This document shows positions 6,348 through 14,713 of a stretch of DNA of 18,833 nucleotides, piece by piece; position 1 is the stretch's first letter, and every line of letters starts with the position of its first letter. A program made the translations under genes and the position numbers. Source of the DNA: an uncultured Paracoccaceae bacterium. GTDB lineage: Bacteria > Pseudomonadota > Alphaproteobacteria > Rhodobacterales > Rhodobacteraceae. The notes beneath the pieces are model-generated. The model searched no databases and was not told the DNA's origin. It saw nothing but the letters and a program-made list of their open reading frames with translations. The DNA lies in the NCBI GenBank assembly GCA_937900975.1, contig CALCPC010000692.1:1-18833 (forward strand). Reading direction: 5' to 3'.

Positions 6348-8038
6348 CCGGGGCGCTGGACCCGATCACCCTTGCCGTACTGGCCGGGCGGATGGAGCAA
6401 ATCGCCGACGAGATGGACGCGACGCTGTTCCGCGCCGCGTTCAATCCGATCATCGCCGAGGCGCATGACGCCTCGCACGGGCTTTACCATGCCGTCACGG
6501 GCGACACATTGGTGCAGGGCAAATCCGGTTTGCCGATTTTCGTGGGCGTGATGTCCTTCGCGGTGAAAGCCATCATCGACAAGGCCGCGGCGGACGGCGA
6601 TCTGGCGGATGGCGACATCTATATTTTCAACGACGCCCATCTCGGCGGCACGCATTTAAGCGATATGCGCCTCGTGCGCCCCTATTTCTGGGACGGCGCG
6701 TTGTTTTGCTATCTGGCCAGCGTCGGGCATTGGCACGATGTGGGCGGCGCGGTTCCTGGCAACTACAACCCCGGCGCGACGGAGGCGTTTCAGGAAGCCT
6801 TCGTTCTGCCGCCCGTGAAGCTGGCCAAGCGGGGTGTGCTGCAGCAGGACATCGTCGATATCCTGATGCGCAACACGCGGTTGCCGGCCTCTGCCATGGG
6901 CGATCTCAATGGGCAATTGAGCGCGCTGGATCTGGGCGCAAAACGGCTCGACACGCTGTTGGAGGAGTATGGCGGGGCGACCGTGACAGCCGCGCTAAAC
7001 GCGCTGAGCGACCGGGCGGAGGCGCTGATGCGGGCCGAGCTGTCGGCGCTGCCGGATGGGCGTTGGGACGCGCGCGATCATCTCGACAATGACGGGATCA
7101 AAGACCAGGCGCTGCCGATCCAAGTCGCCTTCGAGGTCCGGGGCGACAGGCTGATCTTGGATTTTGAAGGCACGGCGGGCGTGACGGCGGGTCCCGTCAA
7201 CATCGCGCGTCCGACGGCGGTCGCAACGGCCTATGTGGCGATCAAACATATCTTTCCCGACCTGCCGGCCAACGCGGGCGTGATGCGCCCCATCGAGGTG
7301 CGGGTGCCCGAAGGCTCACTTTTGGCGGCGGATTTTCCGGCGCCGGTTGGGGGGTATACCGAGACCATTTTGCGGATGATCGACGTGATTTTTGCCGCTG
7401 CGGCGCAGGCCGCGCCCGACAGGGTGGTCGCCAACGCCTACGGCACGATTAACGCGCTTTCGATTGCCGGCAAGCGCAGCGACGGGCGCCCCTGGGTGAT
7501 GTTCAGCTTTTTCGGCGGCGGCCATGGGGGAAGCGCCGATGGCGATGGGCTGAACCACGGCAACGCGCCGATCTCAACCGCGACGATCCCGCCGCTGGAG
7601 ATCCTGGAGGCCGCCTATCCGGTGATGTTCCGGCAATGGGCGTTGCGCCCCGACAGCGCCGGCGCCGGCACGCATCGCGGTGGGCTGGGCGCGGTGTATG
7701 AGATCGAATTGCTTGAGGAAGAGGCCGATGCCTTTCTTTTCGGTGAGCGCGGCCGCTTTCCGCCGCAGGGCGTGGTTGGCGGCGCGCCCGGTGCGCTGAA
7801 CGTTTTTCACTATGAGGCCGAGGGCGGCTGGCAGGCGCCGCCTCTGTCCTCAAAAATGCTGGGCATCAAGCTGAGCCGGGGCGCTGCGTTGCGGTTGGAA
7901 ACGCCGGGCGGCGGCGGGCATGGGCGGGCCGGGGATCGGGATCCGGCCGCCGTCGCGCGCGACGTCGCGCGGGGCGATCAGACGCCCGCGGCCGCGACGG
8001 CGGCCAATGGCGCCGCGGGGCAGGGGGCAAAGGGATGA
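6344..8038 (+). CDS. hyuB: Hydantoinase B / 5-oxoprolinase-type hydrolase subunit
   Basis: This is the hydrolytic or acyl-transfer partner of HyuA in ATP-dependent opening of cyclic amides (hydantoins, 5-oxoproline, caprolactam) or in related carboxylases. The 564-residue protein starts MTGALDPITLAVLAG. It has the HyuB hallmarks NDAHLGGTHLSD (96-107), GHWHDVGGAVPG (128-139, with probable metal-binding His residues) and EAFVLPPVKL (151-160). A glycine-rich FFGGGHGGS segment and a C-terminal LETPGGGGHG tail follow. The length is normal for the family. It starts at ATG 6344, overlapping the SnoaL-like stop, and its own stop overlaps hyuA. The last 35 residues are Ala/Gly-rich and probably disordered. 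The family is certain, but the true substrate (hydantoin, lactam, imide or a ketone for carboxylation) is not shown. Confidence 0.93.
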   Translation: MTGALDPITLAVLAGRMEQIADEMDATLFRAAFNPIIAEAHDASHGLYHAVTGDTLVQGKSGLPIFVGVMSFAVKAIIDKAAADGDLADGDIYIFNDAHLGGTHLSDMRLVRPYFWDGALFCYLASVGHWHDVGGAVPGNYNPGATEAFQEAFVLPPVKLAKRGVLQQDIVDILMRNTRLPASAMGDLNGQLSALDLGAKRLDTLLEEYGGATVTAALNALSDRAEALMRAELSALPDGRWDARDHLDNDGIKDQALPIQVAFEVRGDRLILDFEGTAGVTAGPVNIARPTAVATAYVAIKHIFPDLPANAGVMRPIEVRVPEGSLLAADFPAPVGGYTETILRMIDVIFAAAAQAAPDRVVANAYGTINALSIAGKRSDGRPWVMFSFFGGGHGGSADGDGLNHGNAPISTATIPPLEILEAAYPVMFRQWALRPDSAGAGTHRGGLGAVYEIELLEEEADAFLFGERGRFPPQGVVGGAPGALNVFHYEAEGGWQAPPLSSKMLGIKLSRGAALRLETPGGGGHGRAGDRDPAAVARDVARGDQTPAAATAANGAAGQGAKG

Positions 8039-10092
8039 GCCGGGTGAGAGGTGTCGATGTAGGCGGCACCTTCACGGATGTCTTCGTGCTCGATGAGGCG
8101 ACGGGCAAGGCCAGTGTGGCCAAGGTGCCGACCAGCCGGCCCGACCAATCGCGGGGGTTCCTCGCCGGGATCGGCGCCGATGGTGCGGATCTTGCAGAGG
8201 CCAGCGTCATCGTGCATGGCACGACGGCCGGCACCAACGCGTTGCTAGAGCGTAAGGGCGCCAGGGTCGGGATCATCACCACGATGGGGCTGCGGGATGT
8301 GCTGGAAATGCGCCGGCGCGACCGGCCCCGCACTTGGGGCCTGCGCGGCGATTTCGATCCGGTCGTGCCGCGCCATCTCCGCCTGGAGGTGGCCGAGCGG
8401 ACGCTGGCCGACGGCTCGATCCGCACGCCCGTTGACCTTGATGCCGTGCGGGCCGCCGCGGCGACGCTGCTGGACGCGGGCTGTCAGGCGGTGGCGGTGC
8501 TGTTTGCCAACGCCTATGCCAACCCCGCGAACGAGGCTGCGGCGCTGGCCGCGCTGCGCGCCGTTTGGCCGAACGACCATGTGCGCGGATCCGCCGAGAT
8601 CCTGCCCGAAATCCGGGAGTGTGAGCGGTTTTCGACCACCGCGCTGAACGCCTTTCTGCAGCCCGAGGTTTCGGGCTACATCGACCGCCTGGCTGGCGCG
8701 CTGTCCGCGGGCGGCTTTGGCGGAGAGTTTTTGATTGTGCAGTCGAACGGCGGCGTCATGAGCACGGAAAGCGCCTGCCGCCTGCCGGTGCGCACGGCGC
8801 TGTCCGGGCCCGCGGCCGGTGTGATTGCCGCGGGCCATATTGCCCAAAGCGCGGGGTTTGAGAATGTGATCACTGGCGATATGGGCGGCACCAGCTTTGA
8901 CGTCGCGCTGATCGCCGGCGGCCAGTCGATGCTGTCGCCCCAGACAGCGATCGATTTTGGCATGGTCGTGCGCACGCCGATGATCGAGATCACGACGATC
9001 GGCGCCGGCGGTGGCTCTATCGCTTGGGTCGACAAGGGCGGACTTTTGAACATCGGTCCTGAAAGTGCTGGGTCCATGCCGGGCCCTGTGGCCTACGGCC
9101 TTGGCAACACGCGTCCAACCGTCACCGACGCCAACGCCGTGCTTGGCCGGATCGATCCCGACCGTCCCATCGGAGGGGCGCTGGCGCGTTTGGATGTCGC
9201 GGCGGCGGCGGCGGCCATCGATGCGCATGTCGGGCAGCCGCTGGCCCTGTCAACAACAGCGGCGGCGGAGGCGATCCTGCGCGTCGCCAACGCGCGTATG
9301 GCCGGCGCCATCCGGCTGGTCAGCGTCGAACGCGGCTTCGACCCCAAGCGGTTTGCCTTCATGCCCTTCGGCGGCGGTGGCGCGCTGCACACCGGCGCGA
9401 TGCTCAAGGAGGTCGGCATCGGGCGCGCGATCATTCCCCGCTATCCCGGCGTGACCAGTGCGATGGGGTGCGTCATCGCCGATATGCGCCAGGATTTCGT
9501 GCAAACCATCAACGCGCTGACCAAAGCGTTGGACACGGCCCGGCTTCGCGTCCTTTTGCAGCGCCAAGTCGACGCGGGCTTTGCCCTGCTCGACGCGGCG
9601 CTGTCGCGGTTTGAGCGGCGCGACATCGTGGTCGCGCTTGATATGGCCTATGTCGGGCAGACCCATACCGTGGCCGTGCCGCTGAATGTCACGCTCCAGG
9701 CTGGCCGCATCGCAGAGCCGACCGTGGCCGAAATCGAAGCGGCTTTCGACACGGCCTATCGCGCGACCTATGGCCGGCTTTTGGCGGGCGGGGCGCGGCG
9801 GGTGATGAACCTACGCTGCGCGGTGATCGGGCGGCGGCCGAAATTCGATCTCAAATCCCTGGCCCCGATGGACGGCAGTGTCGCGGGCGCGCGGGTTGGC
9901 ACGCGCCGCGTTCACTTTTCCGACGCTTGGCATGAGACAGCGATCTACGACCGTCTCCGCCTGCCTGTCGGCGCCGAGATCGCGGGGCCGGCCATCCTGG
10001 CACAACCCGACACGACGGTTCTGATCGAGCCCGGCCTTACCGGCCGCGTCGACGCCTTTGGCAACACAATCCTTGAACCGCGCGAGGCCTGA
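8035..10092 (+). CDS. hyuA: Hydantoinase A / 5-oxoprolinase-type ATPase subunit
   Basis: This is the ATP-binding subunit that phosphorylates the ring amide oxygen or carbonyl so HyuB can complete ring opening. The 685-residue protein belongs to the ASKHA (actin/Hsp70) fold ATPases. It shows the phosphate-1 motif GVDVGGTFTDVF (6-17), HGTTAGTNALLERKGARVG (61-79), SGPAAGV (257-263) and the second phosphate loop GDMGGTSFDVALI (281-293). TIGAGGGSIAWVD and FMPFGGGGALH follow in the second half. The length is in the usual range. The ATG overlaps the hyuB stop, and the next gene begins one base after its TGA. Acetone/acetophenone carboxylase subunits are relatives, so carboxylation rather than hydrolysis is an alternative. 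No third (gamma) carboxylase subunit is seen, which favours the hydantoinase/oxoprolinase type. Confidence 0.94.
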   Translation: MSRVRGVDVGGTFTDVFVLDEATGKASVAKVPTSRPDQSRGFLAGIGADGADLAEASVIVHGTTAGTNALLERKGARVGIITTMGLRDVLEMRRRDRPRTWGLRGDFDPVVPRHLRLEVAERTLADGSIRTPVDLDAVRAAAATLLDAGCQAVAVLFANAYANPANEAAALAALRAVWPNDHVRGSAEILPEIRECERFSTTALNAFLQPEVSGYIDRLAGALSAGGFGGEFLIVQSNGGVMSTESACRLPVRTALSGPAAGVIAAGHIAQSAGFENVITGDMGGTSFDVALIAGGQSMLSPQTAIDFGMVVRTPMIEITTIGAGGGSIAWVDKGGLLNIGPESAGSMPGPVAYGLGNTRPTVTDANAVLGRIDPDRPIGGALARLDVAAAAAAIDAHVGQPLALSTTAAAEAILRVANARMAGAIRLVSVERGFDPKRFAFMPFGGGGALHTGAMLKEVGIGRAIIPRYPGVTSAMGCVIADMRQDFVQTINALTKALDTARLRVLLQRQVDAGFALLDAALSRFERRDIVVALDMAYVGQTHTVAVPLNVTLQAGRIAEPTVAEIEAAFDTAYRATYGRLLAGGARRVMNLRCAVIGRRPKFDLKSLAPMDGSVAGARVGTRRVHFSDAWHETAIYDRLRLPVGAEIAGPAILAQPDTTVLIEPGLTGRVDAFGNTILEPREA

Positions 10093-10093
10093 G

Positions 10094-10699
10094 ATGATCC
10101 CAGCGCTAAAGCCCCAACGCACCGCCCTTCTGACCATCGACCTGCAGAACGACTTTCTGCATCCCAAGGGCGCCTATGGCCGCGCTGGGCAGGGTTCGGC
10201 GGCCATCGCCGCGCTTCCGGCCCGGTTACTGCCGCTTGTCCAAGCGCTGCGCGCCCGGGGCGGGCATTACATCAGCGCCCAATTCACTTTGGTGCCGGGA
10301 CCCGACGGGACGCCGCTGATCGCGCCGCATCTTAAAACGCTGCGGCCGTTTCTGACCAAGGGCGATTTTGCGCCTGGCGGGTTTGGCCATGCGTTGGTCG
10401 AAACCCTTGCCCCGGCCGATTACACGGTTGAGAAGGTTGCCTATTCCGCCTTTTACCAGACCCGGCTTGAATACATCTTGCGGGCGCTCGACATCGATAC
10501 GCTGATCGTCGGGGGGATCGTCACCAATGGCGGTGTGGCCAGCACAATCCGCGACGCGCATCTGCGGGACTTCAAGCTTGTTCTTCTGTCCGACGGCACT
10601 GCGGCGTTCGATCAGGCGGTGCATGACGCGACGTTGATCTCGCTCGGTTCGGTGACGCCCATCGCCAGCACGGCGGACATGGTGGGGGCGTTGTCATGA
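10094..10699 (+). CDS. Isochorismatase-fold hydrolase lacking the nucleophilic cysteine
   Basis: The 201-residue protein has the isochorismatase-like (cysteine hydrolase) alpha/beta fold. The catalytic Asp16 (LLTIDLQNDF) and Lys114 (VEKVAYSAFYQT) are present. The third triad position normally reads TNxCVxST. Here it reads TNGGVAST (144-151), so Gly147 replaces the cysteine used by amidases such as N-carbamoylsarcosine amidase, nicotinamidase and maleamate amidase. True isochorismatases (EntB, PhzD) also have Gly there and hydrolyse a vinyl ether by acid catalysis. The family member may therefore not be an amidase. It starts at ATG 10094, one base after the hyuA stop, and overlaps the lyase gene by ATGA. 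Position in the operon suggests a hydrolysis or elimination step downstream of HyuAB. Confidence 0.9.
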   Translation: MIPALKPQRTALLTIDLQNDFLHPKGAYGRAGQGSAAIAALPARLLPLVQALRARGGHYISAQFTLVPGPDGTPLIAPHLKTLRPFLTKGDFAPGGFGHALVETLAPADYTVEKVAYSAFYQTRLEYILRALDIDTLIVGGIVTNGGVASTIRDAHLRDFKLVLLSDGTAAFDQAVHDATLISLGSVTPIASTADMVGALS

Positions 10700-11562
10700 C
10701 GTTGCGGGCACGGCTGCAGGCCACGGATATCTTGGTGGCCCCGGGTGTCTATGACGGGATGACCGCGATGCTGGCCGAACAGGCGGGGTTTGAGGCGCTG
10801 TATCTGTCGGGCGCGGCGGTTGCCTATACGCGGCTTGGGCGGCCCGATATCGGCCTGACATCGGTGACGGAGATGGCCGAGACCATGGCACTGATCCGGG
10901 ACCGCGTTGCGCTGCCTGTCATCGTCGATGCCGACACAGGCTTTGGCAACGCGCTGAACGCACAGCGCACGCTGCGGCTTTATGAGCGGGCGGGGGCCAA
11001 CGCGCTGCAGGTCGAGGATCAGACATTTCCCAAGCGTTGCGGGCACTTGTCCGACAAATCCCTGATCCCAACGTCGGAGATGACCGGCAAGATCGCGGCG
11101 ATGGCCGATGCCCGAACTTCGGACGCGACGCTGCTGGTCGCACGCACCGATGCCATCGCGGTGGAGGGGTTTGAGCCTGCGCTGGAGCGGGCCGAGGCCT
11201 ATCTTGCCGCCGGCGCCGATGTTTTGTTTATCGAGGCGCCGCGGTCGGGGGCGGAGTTGCGGGGCCTTGCCGCGCATTTCGCGGGGCGGGTGCCGCTGTT
11301 GGCCAATATGGTCGAAGGCGGTGCAACGCCAATCCAAAGCGCCGAGGATCTGCAGGCGCTTGGCTATTCGGTGGCGATCTTCCCAGGCGGCATCGTGCGC
11401 GCGGTGGCCCGAACCGCCGAGGCCTACTATGCCAGCCTCCGCCAGCATGGCAGCAACCGGCCCTTCGCCGAGCGCATGTTCGATTTTCAGGAGTTGAACG
11501 CCCGGCTCGGGACAGAGGCGATGCTGGCCGCCGGCCAACGCTATGAGAAAGGCGGCGGATGA
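10696..11562 (+). CDS. Isocitrate lyase/PEP mutase family carbon-carbon lyase (2-alkylmalate lyase-like)
   Basis: This is a class of Mg2+-dependent TIM-barrel enzymes that cleave 2-hydroxy dicarboxylates to a 2-oxoacid and a shorter acid. The 288-residue protein has PGVYDGMTAMLAEQAGFEALY near the start and the metal-binding DADTGFGN (78-85). VEDQTFPKRCGH (106-117) carries Cys115 in the KRCGH motif seen in methylisocitrate lyase and 2,3-dimethylmalate lyase, and argues against PEP mutase. ARTDAIAVEGF and FIEAPRS follow. The length matches the lyase branch of about 290 residues. It overlaps the neighbours on both sides by 4 bases. Next to an aconitase-family hydratase, the best reading is cleavage of the hydrated product, for instance to pyruvate plus propionate or acetate. 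Oxaloacetate decarboxylase-type activity is an alternative. Confidence 0.9.
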   Translation: MTLRARLQATDILVAPGVYDGMTAMLAEQAGFEALYLSGAAVAYTRLGRPDIGLTSVTEMAETMALIRDRVALPVIVDADTGFGNALNAQRTLRLYERAGANALQVEDQTFPKRCGHLSDKSLIPTSEMTGKIAAMADARTSDATLLVARTDAIAVEGFEPALERAEAYLAAGADVLFIEAPRSGAELRGLAAHFAGRVPLLANMVEGGATPIQSAEDLQALGYSVAIFPGGIVRAVARTAEAYYASLRQHGSNRPFAERMFDFQELNARLGTEAMLAAGQRYEKGGG

Positions 11563-12941
11563 GCGTTCTGGCGCCGCCGGATGCCGGTTTTGACCTGGAG
11601 GTGCCGGTTTTGATCGTCGGCGCGGGGGCGGCGGGGATGGTCGCCGCGCTGGCCGTGGATGAGGCCGGCGGCTCGGCACTGGTGGTTGAGGCGGACACGG
11701 TGCCCGCAGGCTCTACCGCGCTATCCGCCGGGCTGATCCCGGCCGCCGGCACGCGCCATCAGGCCGCGGCAGGGATCGCCGACACGCCCGCGATCTTTGC
11801 GGCCGATATCCAGGCCAAGGCCGCGGGCGAGAACCCCCAAGACTTGGTCGACACCTTGGCAGGCGGGGCGGGCCCGACGGTTGAGTGGCTGGCCGAGCGG
11901 TTCGAGATGCCGTTTTCGCTGGTTCACGATTTCGACTACCCCGGGCATTCGCGGCGCCGGATGCACGGGCTGCCAACCCGGGCCGGGCAGGATCTGGTGG
12001 ATCGGCTGCGGGCGGCGTGCGAGGCGCGGGGCATCGACATCGTCTGCAACCGCCGGGCGACCGGGCTTTTCGCCGATGCCGGCGCGATCAAGGGCGTCGC
12101 GGTTGCGGCACCGGGCGGGACCGAAACGCTGGGGTGCCAGGCGCTGGTGCTGGCCTGCAACGGGTTTGGCGGCAATGCCGCGATGGTCGCGCGCCACATG
12201 CCAGAAATCGACAGCGCGCTGTGGTTCGGGCATGACGGCAACCGTGGCGATGCCGTGATCTGGGGCGCGGCGCTTGGCGCCAGGACGCGGCACCTTGCGG
12301 CCTATCAGGGCCATGGCAATGTCGCGACGCCGCATGGGATCCTGCTCACCTGGGCTGTGATCACCGAAGGCGGGGTTCAGGTCAACAGCGCCGGTACGCG
12401 GTTTTGGGACGAAAGCCAGGGCTTTTCCGAGGCGGCGCGCGCCGTGCTGGCACAGCCCGGCGGTGTGGCTTGGACCGTTTTCGACGCCCGGATCGCCGCG
12501 ATTGCCCGCCAGTTCCACGATTTCCAAGCCGCCGAGGCTGCGGGCGCGATCCGCACGGCGCCCACGCTTGCGGCGCTGGCAGCGGCGTGCGATCTGCCGC
12601 GAGAGCGCTTCGTTGCCACCATCGCGGACCTTCCGACCGACGGCGCGGACACGTTCGGGCGTGTCTTCGCGGGGCCGCGCCTGGCGCCCCCGTTCGCGGC
12701 GGTGAAGGTAACCGGCGCACTTTTCCACACGCAGGGCGGGCTGGATGTGTTTCCGGATGCGCGAGTCAAGACAGAGCGTGGCGGCGCCATCGGCAATCTT
12801 TTCGCCGCCGGCGGCGCGGCGGTTGGGGTCTCGGGCCGCGGCGATCGGGGCTACCTGTCCGGCAACGGCCTTCTATCGGCTGTCGTGCTTGGCCGCATCG
12901 CCGGCCGGTCGGCCGCTGTCGAAGCCCGAAAACCGGCCTAG
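11559..12941 (+). CDS. FAD-dependent dehydrogenase, fumarate reductase/succinate dehydrogenase flavoprotein type
   Basis: This is a soluble FAD oxidoreductase of 460 residues with an N-terminal dinucleotide-binding fold. GAGAAGMVAA (21-30) and the ribose-binding acid in LVVEAD (41-46) are followed by the FAD-contacting GSTALSAGLIPAAGT (51-65). A capping domain lies in the middle. The C-terminal FAD region has GALFHTQGGLDV (386-397) with His390, and AAGGAAVGVSGRGDRGYLSGNGLL. In fumarate reductases an Arg-Leu-Gly-Gly-Asn stretch supplies the proton-donor Arg; here the aligned segment is Tyr-Leu-Ser-Gly-Asn (432-436). It may therefore act as a dehydrogenase on a substituted succinate or similar acid rather than reduce fumarate. 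No signal peptide is seen. It is the last gene of the catabolic cluster, overlapping the lyase gene by 4 bases, with a hairpin after it. Confidence 0.88.
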   Translation: MSVLAPPDAGFDLEVPVLIVGAGAAGMVAALAVDEAGGSALVVEADTVPAGSTALSAGLIPAAGTRHQAAAGIADTPAIFAADIQAKAAGENPQDLVDTLAGGAGPTVEWLAERFEMPFSLVHDFDYPGHSRRRMHGLPTRAGQDLVDRLRAACEARGIDIVCNRRATGLFADAGAIKGVAVAAPGGTETLGCQALVLACNGFGGNAAMVARHMPEIDSALWFGHDGNRGDAVIWGAALGARTRHLAAYQGHGNVATPHGILLTWAVITEGGVQVNSAGTRFWDESQGFSEAARAVLAQPGGVAWTVFDARIAAIARQFHDFQAAEAAGAIRTAPTLAALAAACDLPRERFVATIADLPTDGADTFGRVFAGPRLAPPFAAVKVTGALFHTQGGLDVFPDARVKTERGGAIGNLFAAGGAAVGVSGRGDRGYLSGNGLLSAVVLGRIAGRSAAVEARKPA

Positions 12942-12957
12942 GCGGCCCAGCCGCTGT

Positions 12958-12989
12958 CGGTTTTCCGGCGGTCCTCCGCGGCAAAACCG
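12958..12989 (+). terminator. Imperfect stem-loop after the FAD dehydrogenase gene
   Basis: An inverted repeat CGGTTTT / AAAACCG surrounds an inner GCGG-TCCT-CCGC hairpin, giving a stem interrupted by two mismatches. It starts 16 bases after the stop and has no T run. It could be a weak terminator or attenuator separating the enzyme genes from the ABC importer genes. Confidence 0.4.
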
Positions 12990-13018
12990 GCGAACGCGGC
13001 GTCACCCCGCATTAACCC

Positions 13019-13080
13019 TTGATTTTTGCCCCGTCCCATCGCCCCCTGATTGTATAAAAGCTAATCGGAGGCTTCCAATT
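13019..13080 (+). promoter_or_regulatory. Candidate promoter and ribosome binding site for the ABC importer operon
   Basis: A TATAAA at 13053-13058 could serve as a -10 box. No good -35 lies 17 bases upstream; the nearest TTGATT (13019-13024) is 28 bases away, too far for a standard promoter. The ribosome binding site GGAGG (13067-13071) sits 9 bases before ATG 13081 and supports that start. A separate promoter is plausible given the preceding hairpin, but unproven. Confidence 0.35.
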
Positions 13081-14706
13081 ATGTTCCCCAAATTTGCCGT
13101 GACCGGCGCGCTTGCCGCGCTCTTGTGCACATCCGCCATCGCCGGTGGCCACGCCACCCATCCCGAAACGGGCGAAGCGTTGGCCGAGGATCAGACGCTG
13201 ACCTACCGGATCGGCGATGGGATCCCGACGCTCGACCCGCAATTGATCGAGGATACCACCAGCTTTCACGTCGCGCGGCAGTTGTATGAGGGGCTGGTGA
13301 CGCAGGATCTCGACGGGTCGATCCTGCCCGGCGTCGCCGAAAGCTGGGAGGCGTCGAACGGCAACCTGACATGGACCTTCACGCTGCGCGAGGATGCGAA
13401 ATGGTCGAACGGCGATCCGGTAACGTCTGCGGATTTCATCGCCGGCTGGACCCGCGCGATGGACCCCGCGACCGCCTCGCCCTATGCGTGGTATCTGGAG
13501 CTGACGTCGATCGTGAACGCCAAGGAGGTTTTGGCCGGTGAGGCCGACGTCTCTACCCTCGGCGTCAGCGCGCCCGACGATTACACGCTAGTTGTCAATC
13601 TGACGGCCCCCCTGCCCTACTTCCCCTCCATGATGTCCTTTGCGACGCTGTTTCCGATCCACATGGCAACGGTCGAGGCGCATGGCGCGGACTGGACCAA
13701 GCCCGAGAACATGGTCAACAACGGCGCCTATAACCTTGCCTCCCGCGTGGTGGGGGAGCGCATCGAACTGGTGAAATCCGACACCTATTGGGATGCGGAA
13801 AACACCATCATCACCGATATCACCGGCCTGGTGATCAACGACGCCAATCAGGCACTGACGCGCTGGAAGGCGGGTGAGCTTGATTACATGGACGACCTGC
13901 CGCCGGGCCAGTTCCCCGCCCTTCAAGCGGAATATCCGGACGAGACCTTCTCGTCGCCGCGGCTCTGCTCTTACTACTATGCGATGAACCAAACGGAGAG
14001 CGGGCACCCCTCGCTGCAGGATGAGCGGGTGCGCCTGGCGCTGTCCTTGGCCATCGACCGGGATGTCATCGTCGATCAGGTGCTGAAGGGCGGCCAGACA
14101 GCGGCCTACAACTTCACCCATTACGCGACCGCGGGCTTCACCATGCCCGAGATCGAGGTGGCAAGCCTGAGCCAGGGCGAGCGTGATGCGATGGCCAAGG
14201 CGCTGTGGTCCGAGGCGATGGGCGACGAGACGCCGACCTATAAGCTGCTCTACAATACGTCCGAAAGCCACAAGGCCATCGCCACGGTCGTCAGTCAGAT
14301 GTGGAAGCAAAAGCTTGGCGTTTCGACCGAGCTTGCCAATTTTGAGTGGAAGACCTATCTCGGCATCCGCGGCGAACAGCAGTTCGATATCGCACGCTCG
14401 GCCTGGTGCGGCGACTACAACGAGGCGTCGACCTTCCTGGATCTTCTGACCTCGACGCATTCGTCCAATGACGGAAAGTACAGCAACGCCCGGGTCGACG
14501 AATTGATGGCCGCATCGAAAACCGCCGACGATCCGCAGCCGCTTTACACGGAGGTGGAGCAGATCGCGATGGGCGAGGCCGGGATCGCGCCGATCTATCA
14601 CTATGCCAACACCTTCCTTCTGCACGAAGGCTATAAAGGCTGGGCGGCGGAGAACGTCGAAAACAACTGGTATGTGAAGGATCAGTACCGCGTGGCGACA
14701 GATTAA
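13081..14706 (+). CDS. oppA: Oligopeptide-type ABC transporter substrate-binding protein (OppA/DppA family)
   Basis: This is the periplasmic receptor of the ABC importer, SBP_bac_5 family. The 541-residue protein has a Sec signal peptide with likely cleavage after AIA, near residue 22. The Cys16 is preceded by Leu-Leu, not a lipobox, so it is probably soluble rather than lipid-anchored. The mature protein begins with the family pattern TLTYRIGDGIPTLDPQLIED and continues with HVARQLYEGLVTQDLDGSI. Later segments LTWTFTLREDAKWSNGDPVT and DERVRLALSLAIDRDVIVDQ are typical. Similarity and length are close to enterobacterial OppA. A GGAGG 9 bases upstream supports ATG 13081; a longer frame to 12745 is a shadow of the dehydrogenase gene. 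Family members bind peptides but also other amide-rich small molecules, so the ligand may be the pathway substrate. Confidence 0.93.
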   Translation: MFPKFAVTGALAALLCTSAIAGGHATHPETGEALAEDQTLTYRIGDGIPTLDPQLIEDTTSFHVARQLYEGLVTQDLDGSILPGVAESWEASNGNLTWTFTLREDAKWSNGDPVTSADFIAGWTRAMDPATASPYAWYLELTSIVNAKEVLAGEADVSTLGVSAPDDYTLVVNLTAPLPYFPSMMSFATLFPIHMATVEAHGADWTKPENMVNNGAYNLASRVVGERIELVKSDTYWDAENTIITDITGLVINDANQALTRWKAGELDYMDDLPPGQFPALQAEYPDETFSSPRLCSYYYAMNQTESGHPSLQDERVRLALSLAIDRDVIVDQVLKGGQTAAYNFTHYATAGFTMPEIEVASLSQGERDAMAKALWSEAMGDETPTYKLLYNTSESHKAIATVVSQMWKQKLGVSTELANFEWKTYLGIRGEQQFDIARSAWCGDYNEASTFLDLLTSTHSSNDGKYSNARVDELMAASKTADDPQPLYTEVEQIAMGEAGIAPIYHYANTFLLHEGYKGWAAENVENNWYVKDQYRVATD

Positions 14707-14713
14707 GCCACTT

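Noticed and set aside
9195..9215. GCG-rich triplet run inside hyuA
   Set aside because: It encodes an Ala run in an Ala-rich linker and is unremarkable in a GC-rich genome.
8035..10092. Acetone or acetophenone carboxylase alpha/beta genes
   Set aside because: HyuA and HyuB are related to these, but no gamma or extra carboxylase subunit is present; not excluded by sequence alone.
11721..12728. A 335-codon open frame antisense to the FAD dehydrogenase gene
   Set aside because: Low-complexity Arg/Pro/Gly-rich product, no family match recognised, fully overlapped by a real flavoprotein gene.
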